Shown here in pieces: positions 49,759-58,077 of a stretch of 64,000 bases of DNA (within the stretch, counting starts at the first letter, position 1; each line of letters begins with the position of its first letter). The DNA is from an uncultured Lachnospiraceae bacterium. Its GTDB lineage: Bacteria > Bacillota > Clostridia > Lachnospirales > Lachnospiraceae. The notes below the pieces were generated by a model. That model did not search any database and was not told the DNA's origin. It was given only the letters and a program-made list of their open reading frames with translations. The DNA is taken from contig CAJUSK010000032.1 in NCBI GenBank assembly GCA_910589075.1, positions 27,299 to 91,298 of the forward strand, read 5' to 3'. The translations under genes and the position numbers were made by a program.

Positions 49759-52700
49759 ATGGAACAAGTGCGACGAATTTATGTGGAGAAAAAAGAACCT
49801 TATGCGGTAAAGGCGAAGGAGCTGTGGGAGGATATCCGCAGCTATCTGGGAATTGACAGTGTAAAGCGGGTGCGGGTGCTGATCCGGTATGATGTGGAAA
49901 ATGTCAGTGACGAAACCTGGGCACTGGCCTGCAATACCGTTTTTTCCGAACCGCCGGTGGATGTATTGTATGAAGAAGAATTCCCGATGCCGGAAAAGGG
50001 ACGTGTGTTCGGTGTGGAATTCCTTCCCGGACAGTTTGACCAGAGGGCGGATTCGGCGGTGTCCTGTATCCGGTTTCTGAATGAAAACCAGGAGCCTGTG
50101 ATCCGCACAGCCGTTACATATCTTCTGGAAGGGGATATTTCGGATGAAGCGTTTGGGCGTATTAAAGCGTACTGTATCAATCCTGTGGATTCCAGGGAAA
50201 CCGATATGGAAAAACCGGAAACATTAAAAATGCAATATGAAGAGCCGGCGGACATCAAAATTCTGGACGGCTTTGTCAAGATGGGGGATACGGCGTTGCG
50301 GGAGCTGTATACTTCATTGGGCCTGGCCATGACCTTTCAGGATTTTTTGCATATTCAGAATTATTTTGCAAGGGAAGAACACAGAGATCCTTCCATGACG
50401 GAAATACGGGTACTGGACACATACTGGTCAGACCATTGCCGTCATACTACATTTTCCACAGAACTCAAGCAGATTACTTTTGAAGACGGGTATTACAGAT
50501 CCCCTCTGGAAACAACCTGGCAATCCTATCTGGATACCAGGGAAGAAATCGAAGGGGATCGGGAGGATAAGTTTATCTGTCTGATGGATCTGGCTCTGAT
50601 GGCTATGAAAAAGTTAAAAAAAGACGGAAAACTCAAGGATATGGAAGAATCGGAGGAAATCAACGCCTGCTCTATCGTGGTGCCGGTGGAAACGGATGGC
50701 GTCACGGAGGAGTGGCTTATAAGTTTTAAAAACGAAACCCATAACCACCCCACGGAGATTGAGCCTTTCGGCGGTGCGGCCACTTGTCTGGGCGGTGCAA
50801 TCCGTGATCCTCTGTCAGGCCGTTCCTATGTATATCAGGCGATGCGTGTTACGGGGGCCGGAGATCCCACCGTACCTGTGTCTGACACGCTCAGGGGCAA
50901 ACTCCCTCAGAAGAAGCTGGTGCGCGGTGCGGCCAACGGCTATTCTTCTTATGGGAATCAGATCGGCCTGGCCACCGGTTATGTAAAGGAAATTTATCAT
51001 CCGTCCTATGTGGCGAAGCGGATGGAGATTGGCGCCGTTATGGGGGCCTCTCCACGGAAAAACGTAATTCGTGCCACATCCGATCCGGGTGACAGTATTA
51101 TTCTGCTGGGCGGCAGAACCGGACGGGACGGATGCGGCGGCGCTACGGGGTCTTCTAAGGTACATACGGAAAGTTCCATAGAAACATGCGGCGCGGAGGT
51201 ACAGAAAGGAAATGCGCCTACAGAGCGGAAGATTCAGAGACTGTTCCGCAGGGAAGAAGTCAGTCGTCTGATTAAGAAATGCAATGACTTTGGCGCCGGA
51301 GGGGTTTCTGTGGCCATCGGTGAACTGGCGGACGGCCTGCGGGTGGATCTGGACAGGGTGCCGAAAAAATATGCCGGACTGGACGGCACAGAACTGGCCA
51401 TTTCCGAGTCCCAGGAACGGATGGCGGTGGTTGTGGCGCCGGAGGATGTGGAACGTTTTCTGGAGTTTGCAGCCCAGGAAAATCTGGAAGCCGTGGAAGT
51501 GGCAGTGGTGACAAAAGAACCCAGGCTGGTGCTTTTCTGGAGAGGAAAGGAAATCGTCAACCTTTCCAGAGCATTTTTAGATACCAACGGCGCGCATCAG
51601 GAAGCCGGCGTGGTTGTGGAGATGCCTTCCGAAGAAGACAATTATTTTCGGAAATATGCCGTTCCGGCGGTGGAAACTGCCCTGCAGGACGGAAATCCGA
51701 AAAAAGCGTGGCTGTCCACGCTGTCGGATCTGAATGTATGTTCACAGCGGGGACTGGTGGAATGTTTTGACGCTTCCATTGGCGCGGGCAGTGTGCTGAT
51801 GCCGTATGGCGGCAAATATCAGTTGACAGAAATCCAGACGATGGTGGCAAAACTGCCGGTGCTGCACGGAAAAACGGATACTGTGACGATGATGAGCTAT
51901 GGATTTGATCCGTATCTTTCTTCCTGGAGTCCCTATCATGGCGCCGTTTATGCCGTAACCCAGTCCATGGCCAAGATTGTGGCTGCAGGCGGGGATTATA
52001 AAAAAATACACTTTACGTTCCAGGAATATTTCCGCCGTATGACTTCCGAGGCCAGCAGGTGGAGCCAGCCTTTCGCGGCGCTGTTGGGCGCTTTTGACGC
52101 GCAGATGGGCTTTGAACTGGCTTCCATTGGCGGAAAAGACAGCATGTCCGGCACGTTCAATGATATAGATGTGCCCCCCACCCTTGTATCCTTTGCGGTG
52201 GATGTGGCAAAGCAACAGGATATGATCACGCCGGAGCTGAAACAGCCGGGCAATACCCTGCTCGCATTCCCGGTGGAAAAGGATGAATTTGATTTGCCGG
52301 TTTACGAAAGCGTTATGCGGCTTTACAGCACTGTGACCGATTTGATCCGGGAAGGGAAAATTGTGTCCGCCTATGCGCTGGATTCTTATGGAATCGGGGC
52401 CGCAGCCTGCCGGATGGCTTTTGGCAACAGGCTGGGGATTGCGTTTGACGAACATCTGGACGCAAAGGCGTTGTTTGAGAACGGCCTGGGCGGGATACTG
52501 GCGGAAGTTTCGGGAGACATCTGTCTGCGTCTGGAGGAAGCGGACGTTGATTTTACCGTCGTGGGTCAGGTAACAAAAGAGCCGGTATTTATTCATAAGG
52601 ATATGCATCTGACCATGGAGGAGGCGCTGCAGGCGTGGACGGGTACACTGGAAAAAGTATTTCCCTCCCAGGCCGCAGATACATCCGAACCGATACAGGA

Positions 52701-53550
52701 GCGGGGCTGTTATCAGGCGTCTTCCATCTATGTATGTAAAAACCGGGTTGCCAAACCGGTGGTGTTTATTCCCGTATTTTCGGGAACCAACTGCGAGTAT
52801 GACAGCGGGCGGGCCTTTGAACAGGCAGGGGCCCGTGTGGTGACAAAAGTATTCCGGGATTTGTCTGCGGAAGACATCCGGGATTCGGTAACCGTGTTCC
52901 GGGATGCCATTGCCCAGGCACAGATGATTATGTTCCCCGGCGGATTTTCGGCGGGGGATGAACCGGACGGCAGTGCCAAATTCTTTGCCACAGCCTTCCG
53001 CAATGCACATTTGCAGGAAGCAGTGATGGAATTGCTTCATCAGCGTGACGGTCTGGCGCTGGGCATATGCAACGGTTTTCAGGCAATGATCAAACTGGGA
53101 CTGGTGCCTTTCGGAGAGGTGAGAGGGCAGCAGGAAGATTCCCCCACGCTGACGTTCAATACGGTCAACCGCCATATTTCCAGGATGGTATATACCAAAG
53201 TGATTTCCAATAAGTCTCCCTGGCTGCTGGAAGCGGAAACAGGCAAAACCTATGTCAATCCGGCCAGTCATGGAGAAGGCAGGTTTGTTGCGTCAAAAGA
53301 GTGGATTGACAGACTCTTTGAAAACGGCCAGGTAGCCACCTGTTATGCCGATCCGGAGGGCAATATTTCCATGGATCCACACTGGAATGTGAATGGCTCC
53401 TATGAGGCGATTGAAGGGATCACCTCGCCTGACGGGCGTTGCTTTGGCAAGATGGCCCACTGTGAGAGAAAGGGTGCGGCGGTTGCCATGAATATCTATG
53501 GCGAACAGGATATGCGGATTTTTGAATCGGGTGTGCGGTATTTCAGGTAA
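49759..53550 (+). CDS. purL: Phosphoribosylformylglycinamidine synthase (single-chain PurL)
   Basis: PurL makes FGAM from FGAR, glutamine and ATP in purine synthesis. The 1263-residue protein is the large single-chain form of the Clostridia type (not the PurS/PurQ/PurL split form). It has the ATP-binding FKNETHNHPTEIEPFGGAATCLGG region, GGRTGRDGCGGATGSSK, FDASIGAGSVLMPYGGKYQ and ASIGGKDSMSG. The C-terminal glutaminase domain has FPGGFSAGDEPDGS and GICNGFQAM with the nucleophile Cys. A GGAGG site precedes the ATG. No other pur genes are adjacent. Confidence 0.96.
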   Translation: MEQVRRIYVEKKEPYAVKAKELWEDIRSYLGIDSVKRVRVLIRYDVENVSDETWALACNTVFSEPPVDVLYEEEFPMPEKGRVFGVEFLPGQFDQRADSAVSCIRFLNENQEPVIRTAVTYLLEGDISDEAFGRIKAYCINPVDSRETDMEKPETLKMQYEEPADIKILDGFVKMGDTALRELYTSLGLAMTFQDFLHIQNYFAREEHRDPSMTEIRVLDTYWSDHCRHTTFSTELKQITFEDGYYRSPLETTWQSYLDTREEIEGDREDKFICLMDLALMAMKKLKKDGKLKDMEESEEINACSIVVPVETDGVTEEWLISFKNETHNHPTEIEPFGGAATCLGGAIRDPLSGRSYVYQAMRVTGAGDPTVPVSDTLRGKLPQKKLVRGAANGYSSYGNQIGLATGYVKEIYHPSYVAKRMEIGAVMGASPRKNVIRATSDPGDSIILLGGRTGRDGCGGATGSSKVHTESSIETCGAEVQKGNAPTERKIQRLFRREEVSRLIKKCNDFGAGGVSVAIGELADGLRVDLDRVPKKYAGLDGTELAISESQERMAVVVAPEDVERFLEFAAQENLEAVEVAVVTKEPRLVLFWRGKEIVNLSRAFLDTNGAHQEAGVVVEMPSEEDNYFRKYAVPAVETALQDGNPKKAWLSTLSDLNVCSQRGLVECFDASIGAGSVLMPYGGKYQLTEIQTMVAKLPVLHGKTDTVTMMSYGFDPYLSSWSPYHGAVYAVTQSMAKIVAAGGDYKKIHFTFQEYFRRMTSEASRWSQPFAALLGAFDAQMGFELASIGGKDSMSGTFNDIDVPPTLVSFAVDVAKQQDMITPELKQPGNTLLAFPVEKDEFDLPVYESVMRLYSTVTDLIREGKIVSAYALDSYGIGAAACRMAFGNRLGIAFDEHLDAKALFENGLGGILAEVSGDICLRLEEADVDFTVVGQVTKEPVFIHKDMHLTMEEALQAWTGTLEKVFPSQAADTSEPIQERGCYQASSIYVCKNRVAKPVVFIPVFSGTNCEYDSGRAFEQAGARVVTKVFRDLSAEDIRDSVTVFRDAIAQAQMIMFPGGFSAGDEPDGSAKFFATAFRNAHLQEAVMELLHQRDGLALGICNGFQAMIKLGLVPFGEVRGQQEDSPTLTFNTVNRHISRMVYTKVISNKSPWLLEAETGKTYVNPASHGEGRFVASKEWIDRLFENGQVATCYADPEGNISMDPHWNVNGSYEAIEGITSPDGRCFGKMAHCERKGAAVAMNIYGEQDMRIFESGVRYFR

Positions 53551-53663
53551 AATTCAGATTTTGAGTTTTTATACAGTGAAAACGGTTTGGGATTTGACAT
53601 AAGACAATTTTGGCGTTTTGGCTGAATGATTAAAATTTCGAAGTTAGGAAGTAAAATTTTGTA

Positions 53664-53695
53664 AAGGGGATTTGCCGGGGGCAAATCCCCTTTTG
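53664..53695 (+). terminator. Rho-independent terminator after purL
   Basis: AAGGGGATTTGCC (53664-53676) pairs perfectly with GGCAAATCCCCTT (53680-53692), followed by TTTTG. The rest of the 286-bp gap holds an ACAATAGAAGACTCGC fragment like the AATAGAA repeats and AT-rich sequence. Confidence 0.93.
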
Positions 53696-53836
53696 TTCTG
53701 ACAATAGAAGACTCGCAAAGCGTACTCTCTGTAGGTTGAAATATGGATTTAAGAACTGAATGAAAACTGAATAATAATTGCAATGCGGTATAGTTTTGTG
53801 GTATCTTTAATATAGAAAGAGTAAGAAAGGAAAATC

Positions 53837-55213
53837 ATGCAACAGATAAAGAAACTATATAATATCATGTCTTTTGCACTTAGAAAGGTTATGGATTGTT
53901 CAAGTGAGCGTGATTTTGAGAGAATGAGAGATCTGGAAGAAACATACAGATTGGACATTACGGACAGACTGGTGGTCAGATTTCCGGATATGTTTATTCC
54001 GGGTACCCGTAATGTTCGGGCCGTATCGGAATTACAACTGCTGTTTTCTTCCCTTTTGGAGGAGCTGGAACGATACCTGACAGAAATGTCCGATCAGGAA
54101 GAGCTGATTTTTCTCATAAAATATTTGGACTTATTTTTGGAGGATACAGTTTATGCCTGTATTTTGCCGGATGAGGAGCAGTATTTTTTTGAATGCCTGA
54201 ATGATAATGTTTCTGAATGTGGCATTTGTTTATTGCCGCGTATATCCTGTAAATGGGAACATGAGAATCGGGAGGCGTACATTTCATACAATATTTTATT
54301 TTATTTGAGAAATTTTTATTATGTTACCACAGAAGATGTCAAAGATTTTAGGATTCAGCATATTTTGATGCCAAAAGAATTGTTTCGGCATGCAATTCTG
54401 AGGAGAGAATTCCGGGTGGCGGTATCTCCTGTTGTGGGAGAAAAAGTGGTGGAGGTAACAAAACCATATGTGAGAGAGCATGGTCGCTATGTGGCGGTAA
54501 AGCAAATCAAACCAGAAGTGGAAAATTGCCTGTTAGAGCATACTTTAGATTCTCTGAAACAAGCATCTGTTTTACAAGCCGATATTTTGCTTTTTCCTGA
54601 AATGTTGGGAACTGATAAAATTGTGGATGCATTGGGATATGAACTGGACCGGAGGGAAAGAATAGAAGAGAATGATTTTCCGCGTCTGGCCATATGTCCG
54701 TCTGTCTGGAAGCAGAATCGTAATTCCTGTACGATTTTGGATGATATGGGAGAGACGGTTTGCAAACAGGAAAAACATTATGGTGTGAAGCTGAAACGTT
54801 GGGATGCCAAAGAAGATATTGTATCCAATCATAATATATACATTCTTCACTGTTATGGTATTGGAAGAATTGCAGTTGCCATATGTAAGGATTTTCTGAT
54901 GAATGAGTATTTAAAAATATTGGTGGAAAAATTAAAAGTGAATCTTTTGCTTGTACCTTCTTTTACAAGCAAAGACTATCAGTTTGAAACGCGCATTTCC
55001 AAATATGGCGATCAGGATTGCAGTGTTGTATGGATCAATACATGTTCGGCCAGATGGCTGGAGGAAACCGGTATGATGCGTTCGGCAGTTACAATGGCAT
55101 ATTTATGCGGCAGGAAAGGCAGCAGAAAACTAAAAAAAACAGTCCATGACTTATGTGCAGGGATATATGAAGGCGGACAGAGTTGTCTGTATACTTATCA
55201 GGTGAGGTGGTAA
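53837..55213 (+). CDS. Nitrilase-superfamily-like protein with N-terminal extension
   Basis: This 458-residue protein is not a standard annotated enzyme. Residues about 190-450 look like a carbon-nitrogen hydrolase (nitrilase) domain, with Glu255 in LLFPEML, Lys313 in QEKHYG and Cys350 in VAICKDFL at the spacing of the Glu-Lys-Cys triad. The N-terminal 190 residues are helical with no recognised domain and several cysteines. AAAGGAAAA precedes the ATG. The next two genes follow at 2 bases and with a 56-base overlap, making a tight operon. Base composition is AT-richer than the flanking housekeeping genes, hinting at transfer. Stand-alone nitrilase domains occur in some defence genes, but no such role is shown here. 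Confidence 0.72.
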   Translation: MQQIKKLYNIMSFALRKVMDCSSERDFERMRDLEETYRLDITDRLVVRFPDMFIPGTRNVRAVSELQLLFSSLLEELERYLTEMSDQEELIFLIKYLDLFLEDTVYACILPDEEQYFFECLNDNVSECGICLLPRISCKWEHENREAYISYNILFYLRNFYYVTTEDVKDFRIQHILMPKELFRHAILRREFRVAVSPVVGEKVVEVTKPYVREHGRYVAVKQIKPEVENCLLEHTLDSLKQASVLQADILLFPEMLGTDKIVDALGYELDRRERIEENDFPRLAICPSVWKQNRNSCTILDDMGETVCKQEKHYGVKLKRWDAKEDIVSNHNIYILHCYGIGRIAVAICKDFLMNEYLKILVEKLKVNLLLVPSFTSKDYQFETRISKYGDQDCSVVWINTCSARWLEETGMMRSAVTMAYLCGRKGSRKLKKTVHDLCAGIYEGGQSCLYTYQVRW

Positions 55214-55214
55214 G

Positions 55215-55937
55215 ATGAAAATGGAATCTGTATGGATGCAGCACCCTGAAATGATTTCCGAAAATACGTTTGATGTAGGAAGTTGTGTACAGGAGATGCA
55301 GGTATTAAATCAATCTTATATTCAAAGCGCTATGCAGGCGGTATGTCAGGATGCCTATGAAGGACTGCAGGGAATTCAAAAAGGGTTTCGCAAACGCCGA
55401 AGGATGATTGCAAAACTGGTGAGGACGCCCAAAGAAATGTTTGCCTATGAATGTGGTATTTTTAACGGCGTGTACAAAGTTATGGAAGAGATAGGCAGGA
55501 TTCATCTGGAAGAGGAGGAACGGCACAGTTCCCTGAGAGTATTGGAGCGAAAGCATGTGAGAGATATTCTTACCTATTTATGTATGAATCCTGATGCAAA
55601 ACAGGGAAATATTGCAAATGAAACAGGGATAAGCCCCAACCATTTAAGTGAGATTTTAAACTTGCTGGTAAGAGAAGGCTATGTAGTCCGATATGGAAAG
55701 AATAAAAGTACCCGGTATTGTGTGACCGGAATAGGACGAAGGAGTGTGGCTTTTCCGGTTCAAATGAAAGAACCGGACGTCTATATGGATGTTGATTTTA
55801 AAGAAATACAGAGCAAGGAAGCGTTTTTTAGAGGAAGAATCTGTGATAATAAACAGGATGGGCTGAAAAAGGAGGCGGGTTATGCAGAATGGAAACGGGA
55901 TTTCAGAGCTGATCGGGAAGTTGTATTCTATAGATGA
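55215..55937 (+). CDS. Winged-helix (MarR-like) DNA-binding protein
   Basis: This 240-residue protein carries a winged helix at about residues 112-172, reading VRDILTYLCMNPDAKQGNIANETGISPNHLSEILNLLVREGYVVRYGKNKSTRYCVT, as in MarR/ArsR-type regulators. About 110 helical residues precede it (QSYIQSAMQAVCQDAYEG), and an unusual 65-residue tail follows. It starts 2 bases after the nitrilase-like gene. It could regulate the cassette or sense a partner protein. The N-terminal region has no recognised domain. Confidence 0.72.
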   Translation: MKMESVWMQHPEMISENTFDVGSCVQEMQVLNQSYIQSAMQAVCQDAYEGLQGIQKGFRKRRRMIAKLVRTPKEMFAYECGIFNGVYKVMEEIGRIHLEEEERHSSLRVLERKHVRDILTYLCMNPDAKQGNIANETGISPNHLSEILNLLVREGYVVRYGKNKSTRYCVTGIGRRSVAFPVQMKEPDVYMDVDFKEIQSKEAFFRGRICDNKQDGLKKEAGYAEWKRDFRADREVVFYR

Positions 55938-56514
55938 ACAGTGGGAATTGTCTCTGACAGATGAAAAGCGGTCAGGCGGGGAACAGAGTGACAGGGGAAT
56001 CGGGCGGCTTATCAACGCCTTGCGGCAGGAGATGAAGGAAAAAGAAGCAGACGAAGTAAAAAAATATCTGCGTCAGATGCAGCTCAGAGAAGAAACGGTT
56101 GAAATACTGATCAAAAGGGCAGAAAATATTCTCAGGCTTTACAGAGCATTTTCTGTGCTCAGAGAGTTGGAAAACAGAGATGCAGCGGCATTGAGAGGAA
56201 TGCTGTCTATCATTTATCAGAAATATATAGTGCGGTTTGAACCGAAGTATATAACGCATATGGCTACGGAAAAATATAATGAAGAAGTATTGATCAATGT
56301 TGCTAACAGAATAGGAAATTTGACAGATTTTTATGTGTCCAGGAGCTATACTGTCCAGGGGATGGTAAAAGATCTCAGGGATGAAACCGGGCTTTCTCAG
56401 GTAAACTGCGAGTATTGGGCTGATTTGATAGAACAGAATTATTTGGCGCTGAAGTTAAATTATATCATAGAGGAATTAAACGGAATAAAGAGGAGCCTGC
56501 CGGAAGTTGAATGA
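55882..56514 (+). CDS. Hypothetical helical protein, third gene of the nitrilase-like cassette
   Basis: I do not recognise this 210-residue protein. It is almost entirely helical and charged, with KEKEADEVKKYLRQMQLREE and an IEELNGIKRSLPEVE end suggesting coiled-coil segments. A strong AAAGGAGG (55867-55874) lies 7 bases before the ATG, and the gene overlaps the previous one by 56 bases, so it is genuinely translated and likely coupled. No membrane segments or signal are seen. Confidence 0.7.
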   Translation: MQNGNGISELIGKLYSIDEQWELSLTDEKRSGGEQSDRGIGRLINALRQEMKEKEADEVKKYLRQMQLREETVEILIKRAENILRLYRAFSVLRELENRDAAALRGMLSIIYQKYIVRFEPKYITHMATEKYNEEVLINVANRIGNLTDFYVSRSYTVQGMVKDLRDETGLSQVNCEYWADLIEQNYLALKLNYIIEELNGIKRSLPEVE

Positions 56515-56532
56515 CATTTACAGGGGATGGGA

Positions 56533-56660
56533 GCGTCAGTATAGGCCGATAGGTGTTATGACCGTGGAAAGCTGGCGTATTGACGCATGGCCATTATGGT
56601 GAGAGCCAAAAGTTGCACAACAGAAGTACGTTCTGCCAACTTTCCGCTATCATGAGTTAG
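56533..56660 (+). ncRNA. Structured segment after the nitrilase-like cassette, candidate RNA
   Basis: Several dyads overlap here. GCGTCAGTA (56533-56541) faces TATTGACGC (56578-56586). GGAAAGCTGGC (56566-56576) can face GCCAACTTTCC (56635-56645) with one mismatch. CAGAA/TTCTG (about 56621-56635) forms an inner hairpin. The segment sits between the cassette stop and a terminator. It could be part of the cassette transcript, a separate small RNA or a decayed repeat. No family was recognised. Confidence 0.35.
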
Positions 56661-56661
56661 A

Positions 56662-56708
56662 AAAAGAGCTATGAAATGAAGTTTGTTTCCATTTCACAGC
56701 TCTTTTGA
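56662..56708 (+). terminator. Terminator after the nitrilase-like cassette
   Basis: AAAAGAGCT and TGAAATG (56662-56678) pair with CATTTCA and AGCTCTTTT (56690-56706), with a single A-C mismatch. Confidence 0.85.
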
Positions 56709-56747
56709 CTGTATCACAATTTTTTCTTCTTTTCTACCATGCCCCGG

Positions 56748-56776
56748 TTGAATCGCCAAAATTCCTGTGATATAAT
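56748..56776 (+). promoter_or_regulatory. Strong promoter of carA-carB
   Basis: TTGAAT at 56748-56753 and a perfect TATAAT at 56771-56776 are 17 bases apart, with an added TGa extended -10. The leader of about 118 bases contains hairpins. Confidence 0.8.
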
Positions 56777-56784
56777 AAACCGAT

Positions 56785-56855
56785 TATGGGACAGTGGCCC
56801 CGCCTGTCTGCTGCACAGACGCAGCCGGCTATGAAACGGGATTTCTGCCCCCATA
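56785..56855 (+). promoter_or_regulatory. Structured leader of carA
   Basis: TATGGG (56785-56790) can pair with CCCATA (about 56850-56855) to close a domain holding the GTCTG/CAGAC hairpin at 56806-56820. The sequence TGTCTGCTGCACAGACGC (56805-56822) recurs with two changes at 48990-49007 upstream of the TetR-purL pair. No known PyrR or riboswitch motif is recognised. Confidence 0.45.
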
Positions 56856-56901
56856 GTTTGTAATTTTCACAATAACAGACAATCTGCGACTGGAGGTATC
56901 T

Positions 56902-58077
56902 ATGAAGGCGTTCTTGATTCTGGAAGACGGCACGGTATTTGAAGGGACACATATCGGCGCCGACAGGGAAATGATCAGTGAAATTGTGTTTAATACATCC
57001 ATGGCGGGCTATCTGGAAGTGCTTACCGATCCATCCTATGCGGGACAGGCGGTATGCATGACCTACCCGCTCATCGGCAATTATGGGGTTTGCCTGGAGG
57101 ATATGGAGTCAGGCCGGCCATGGCCGGACGGCTTGATTGTAAGGGAACTTTCCAGGACGGCCAGCAATTTTCGTTGTGATATAAGCATTCAGCAGTTTCT
57201 TGAAAAAAACGGCGTGCCGGGCATTGCCGGAATCGACACGAGGGCTCTGACCCGGCTTCTGCGGGAGAAGGGCACCATGAACGGCATGATTACCACCAGC
57301 CAGACATATCAGATAGAAAAAATCCTTCCCAGATTAAAAGAATATACCACAGGCAGCGTTGTGGAAAAAGTGACGTGTAAAGAGAAATATGAAATCAAAG
57401 GGTCAAAGTGTCTAAAGGACAACGGCCCTCTTTCCGGCAGTGCGGTTTACACCGGGGAAAAAGAGAAGAAGCCTGTTCTTGTGAGGGAACTGAACGGAGC
57501 CGGGAAAAAAGTGGCGCTTCTGGATCTGGGAACCAAATCCAATATTGCAGATTCTCTGGCCAGGCGTGGGGTGGATGTTACCGTTTATCCCGCGTTTACA
57601 AAAGCGGAGGAGATACTGGCGGATCAGCCCGACGGCATTATGCTGTCCAACGGGCCGGGGGATCCCAAGGAATGTAAGGATATAATCCGGGAGATCAGAA
57701 CCTTATATGCGTCGGATGTGCCGATTTTCGCTATTTGTCTGGGACATCAGTTGATGGCTCTGGCTACGGGGGCAGATACGTACAAATTAAAATATGGCCA
57801 CCGGGGCGGCAACCATCCGGTGAAAGATCTGGCCACCGGACGTGTGTATATTTCTTCCCAGAACCATGGGTATGTGGTGGATATGGACAAGCTGGATGAA
57901 CAGGTTGCCCGGCCTGCGTTTATCAATGCCAATGACGGTACATGCGAAGGGCTGACATATGTGGGCAAACCTGTTTTTACTGTGCAGTATCACCCGGAAG
58001 CATGCCCCGGACCACAGGATTCCGGGTATCTGTTTGACCGGTTTATCGAAATGATGGAGGTGGGAAAGAATGCCTAA
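56902..58077 (+). CDS. carA: Carbamoyl-phosphate synthase small subunit
   Basis: CarA is the glutaminase subunit that feeds ammonia to CarB for carbamoyl phosphate, used in pyrimidine and arginine synthesis. The 391-residue protein has the N-terminal domain (AFLILEDGTVFEGTHIGA) and the class I amidotransferase domain with FAICLGHQLMALA (nucleophile Cys) and the QYHPEACPGPQDS His-Glu pair. GGAGGT lies 8 bases before the ATG. Its stop overlaps the carB start by 8 bases, indicating coupled translation. Adjacent queH and argS suggest a housekeeping cluster rather than a dedicated pyrimidine operon. Confidence 0.97.
   Translation: MKAFLILEDGTVFEGTHIGADREMISEIVFNTSMAGYLEVLTDPSYAGQAVCMTYPLIGNYGVCLEDMESGRPWPDGLIVRELSRTASNFRCDISIQQFLEKNGVPGIAGIDTRALTRLLREKGTMNGMITTSQTYQIEKILPRLKEYTTGSVVEKVTCKEKYEIKGSKCLKDNGPLSGSAVYTGEKEKKPVLVRELNGAGKKVALLDLGTKSNIADSLARRGVDVTVYPAFTKAEEILADQPDGIMLSNGPGDPKECKDIIREIRTLYASDVPIFAICLGHQLMALATGADTYKLKYGHRGGNHPVKDLATGRVYISSQNHGYVVDMDKLDEQVARPAFINANDGTCEGLTYVGKPVFTVQYHPEACPGPQDSGYLFDRFIEMMEVGKNA

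Noticed and set aside
51742..53271. A long open frame on the minus strand inside purL (509 codons)
   Set aside because: It is antisense to a well-conserved enzyme and shows no recognisable protein sequence. The same applies to those inside the dehydratase gene (19765-21069), carB (58112-59278, 59573-60697) and the fusion gene (22166-23401).
53837..55213. A retron or reverse-transcriptase-nitrilase defence protein
   Set aside because: No YxDD or other reverse-transcriptase motif is present; the N-terminal region is helical and too short for such a domain.
56777..56901. A PyrR-type attenuator before carA
   Set aside because: No recognisable PyrR-binding loop and no terminator hairpin with a T run occur in the leader.
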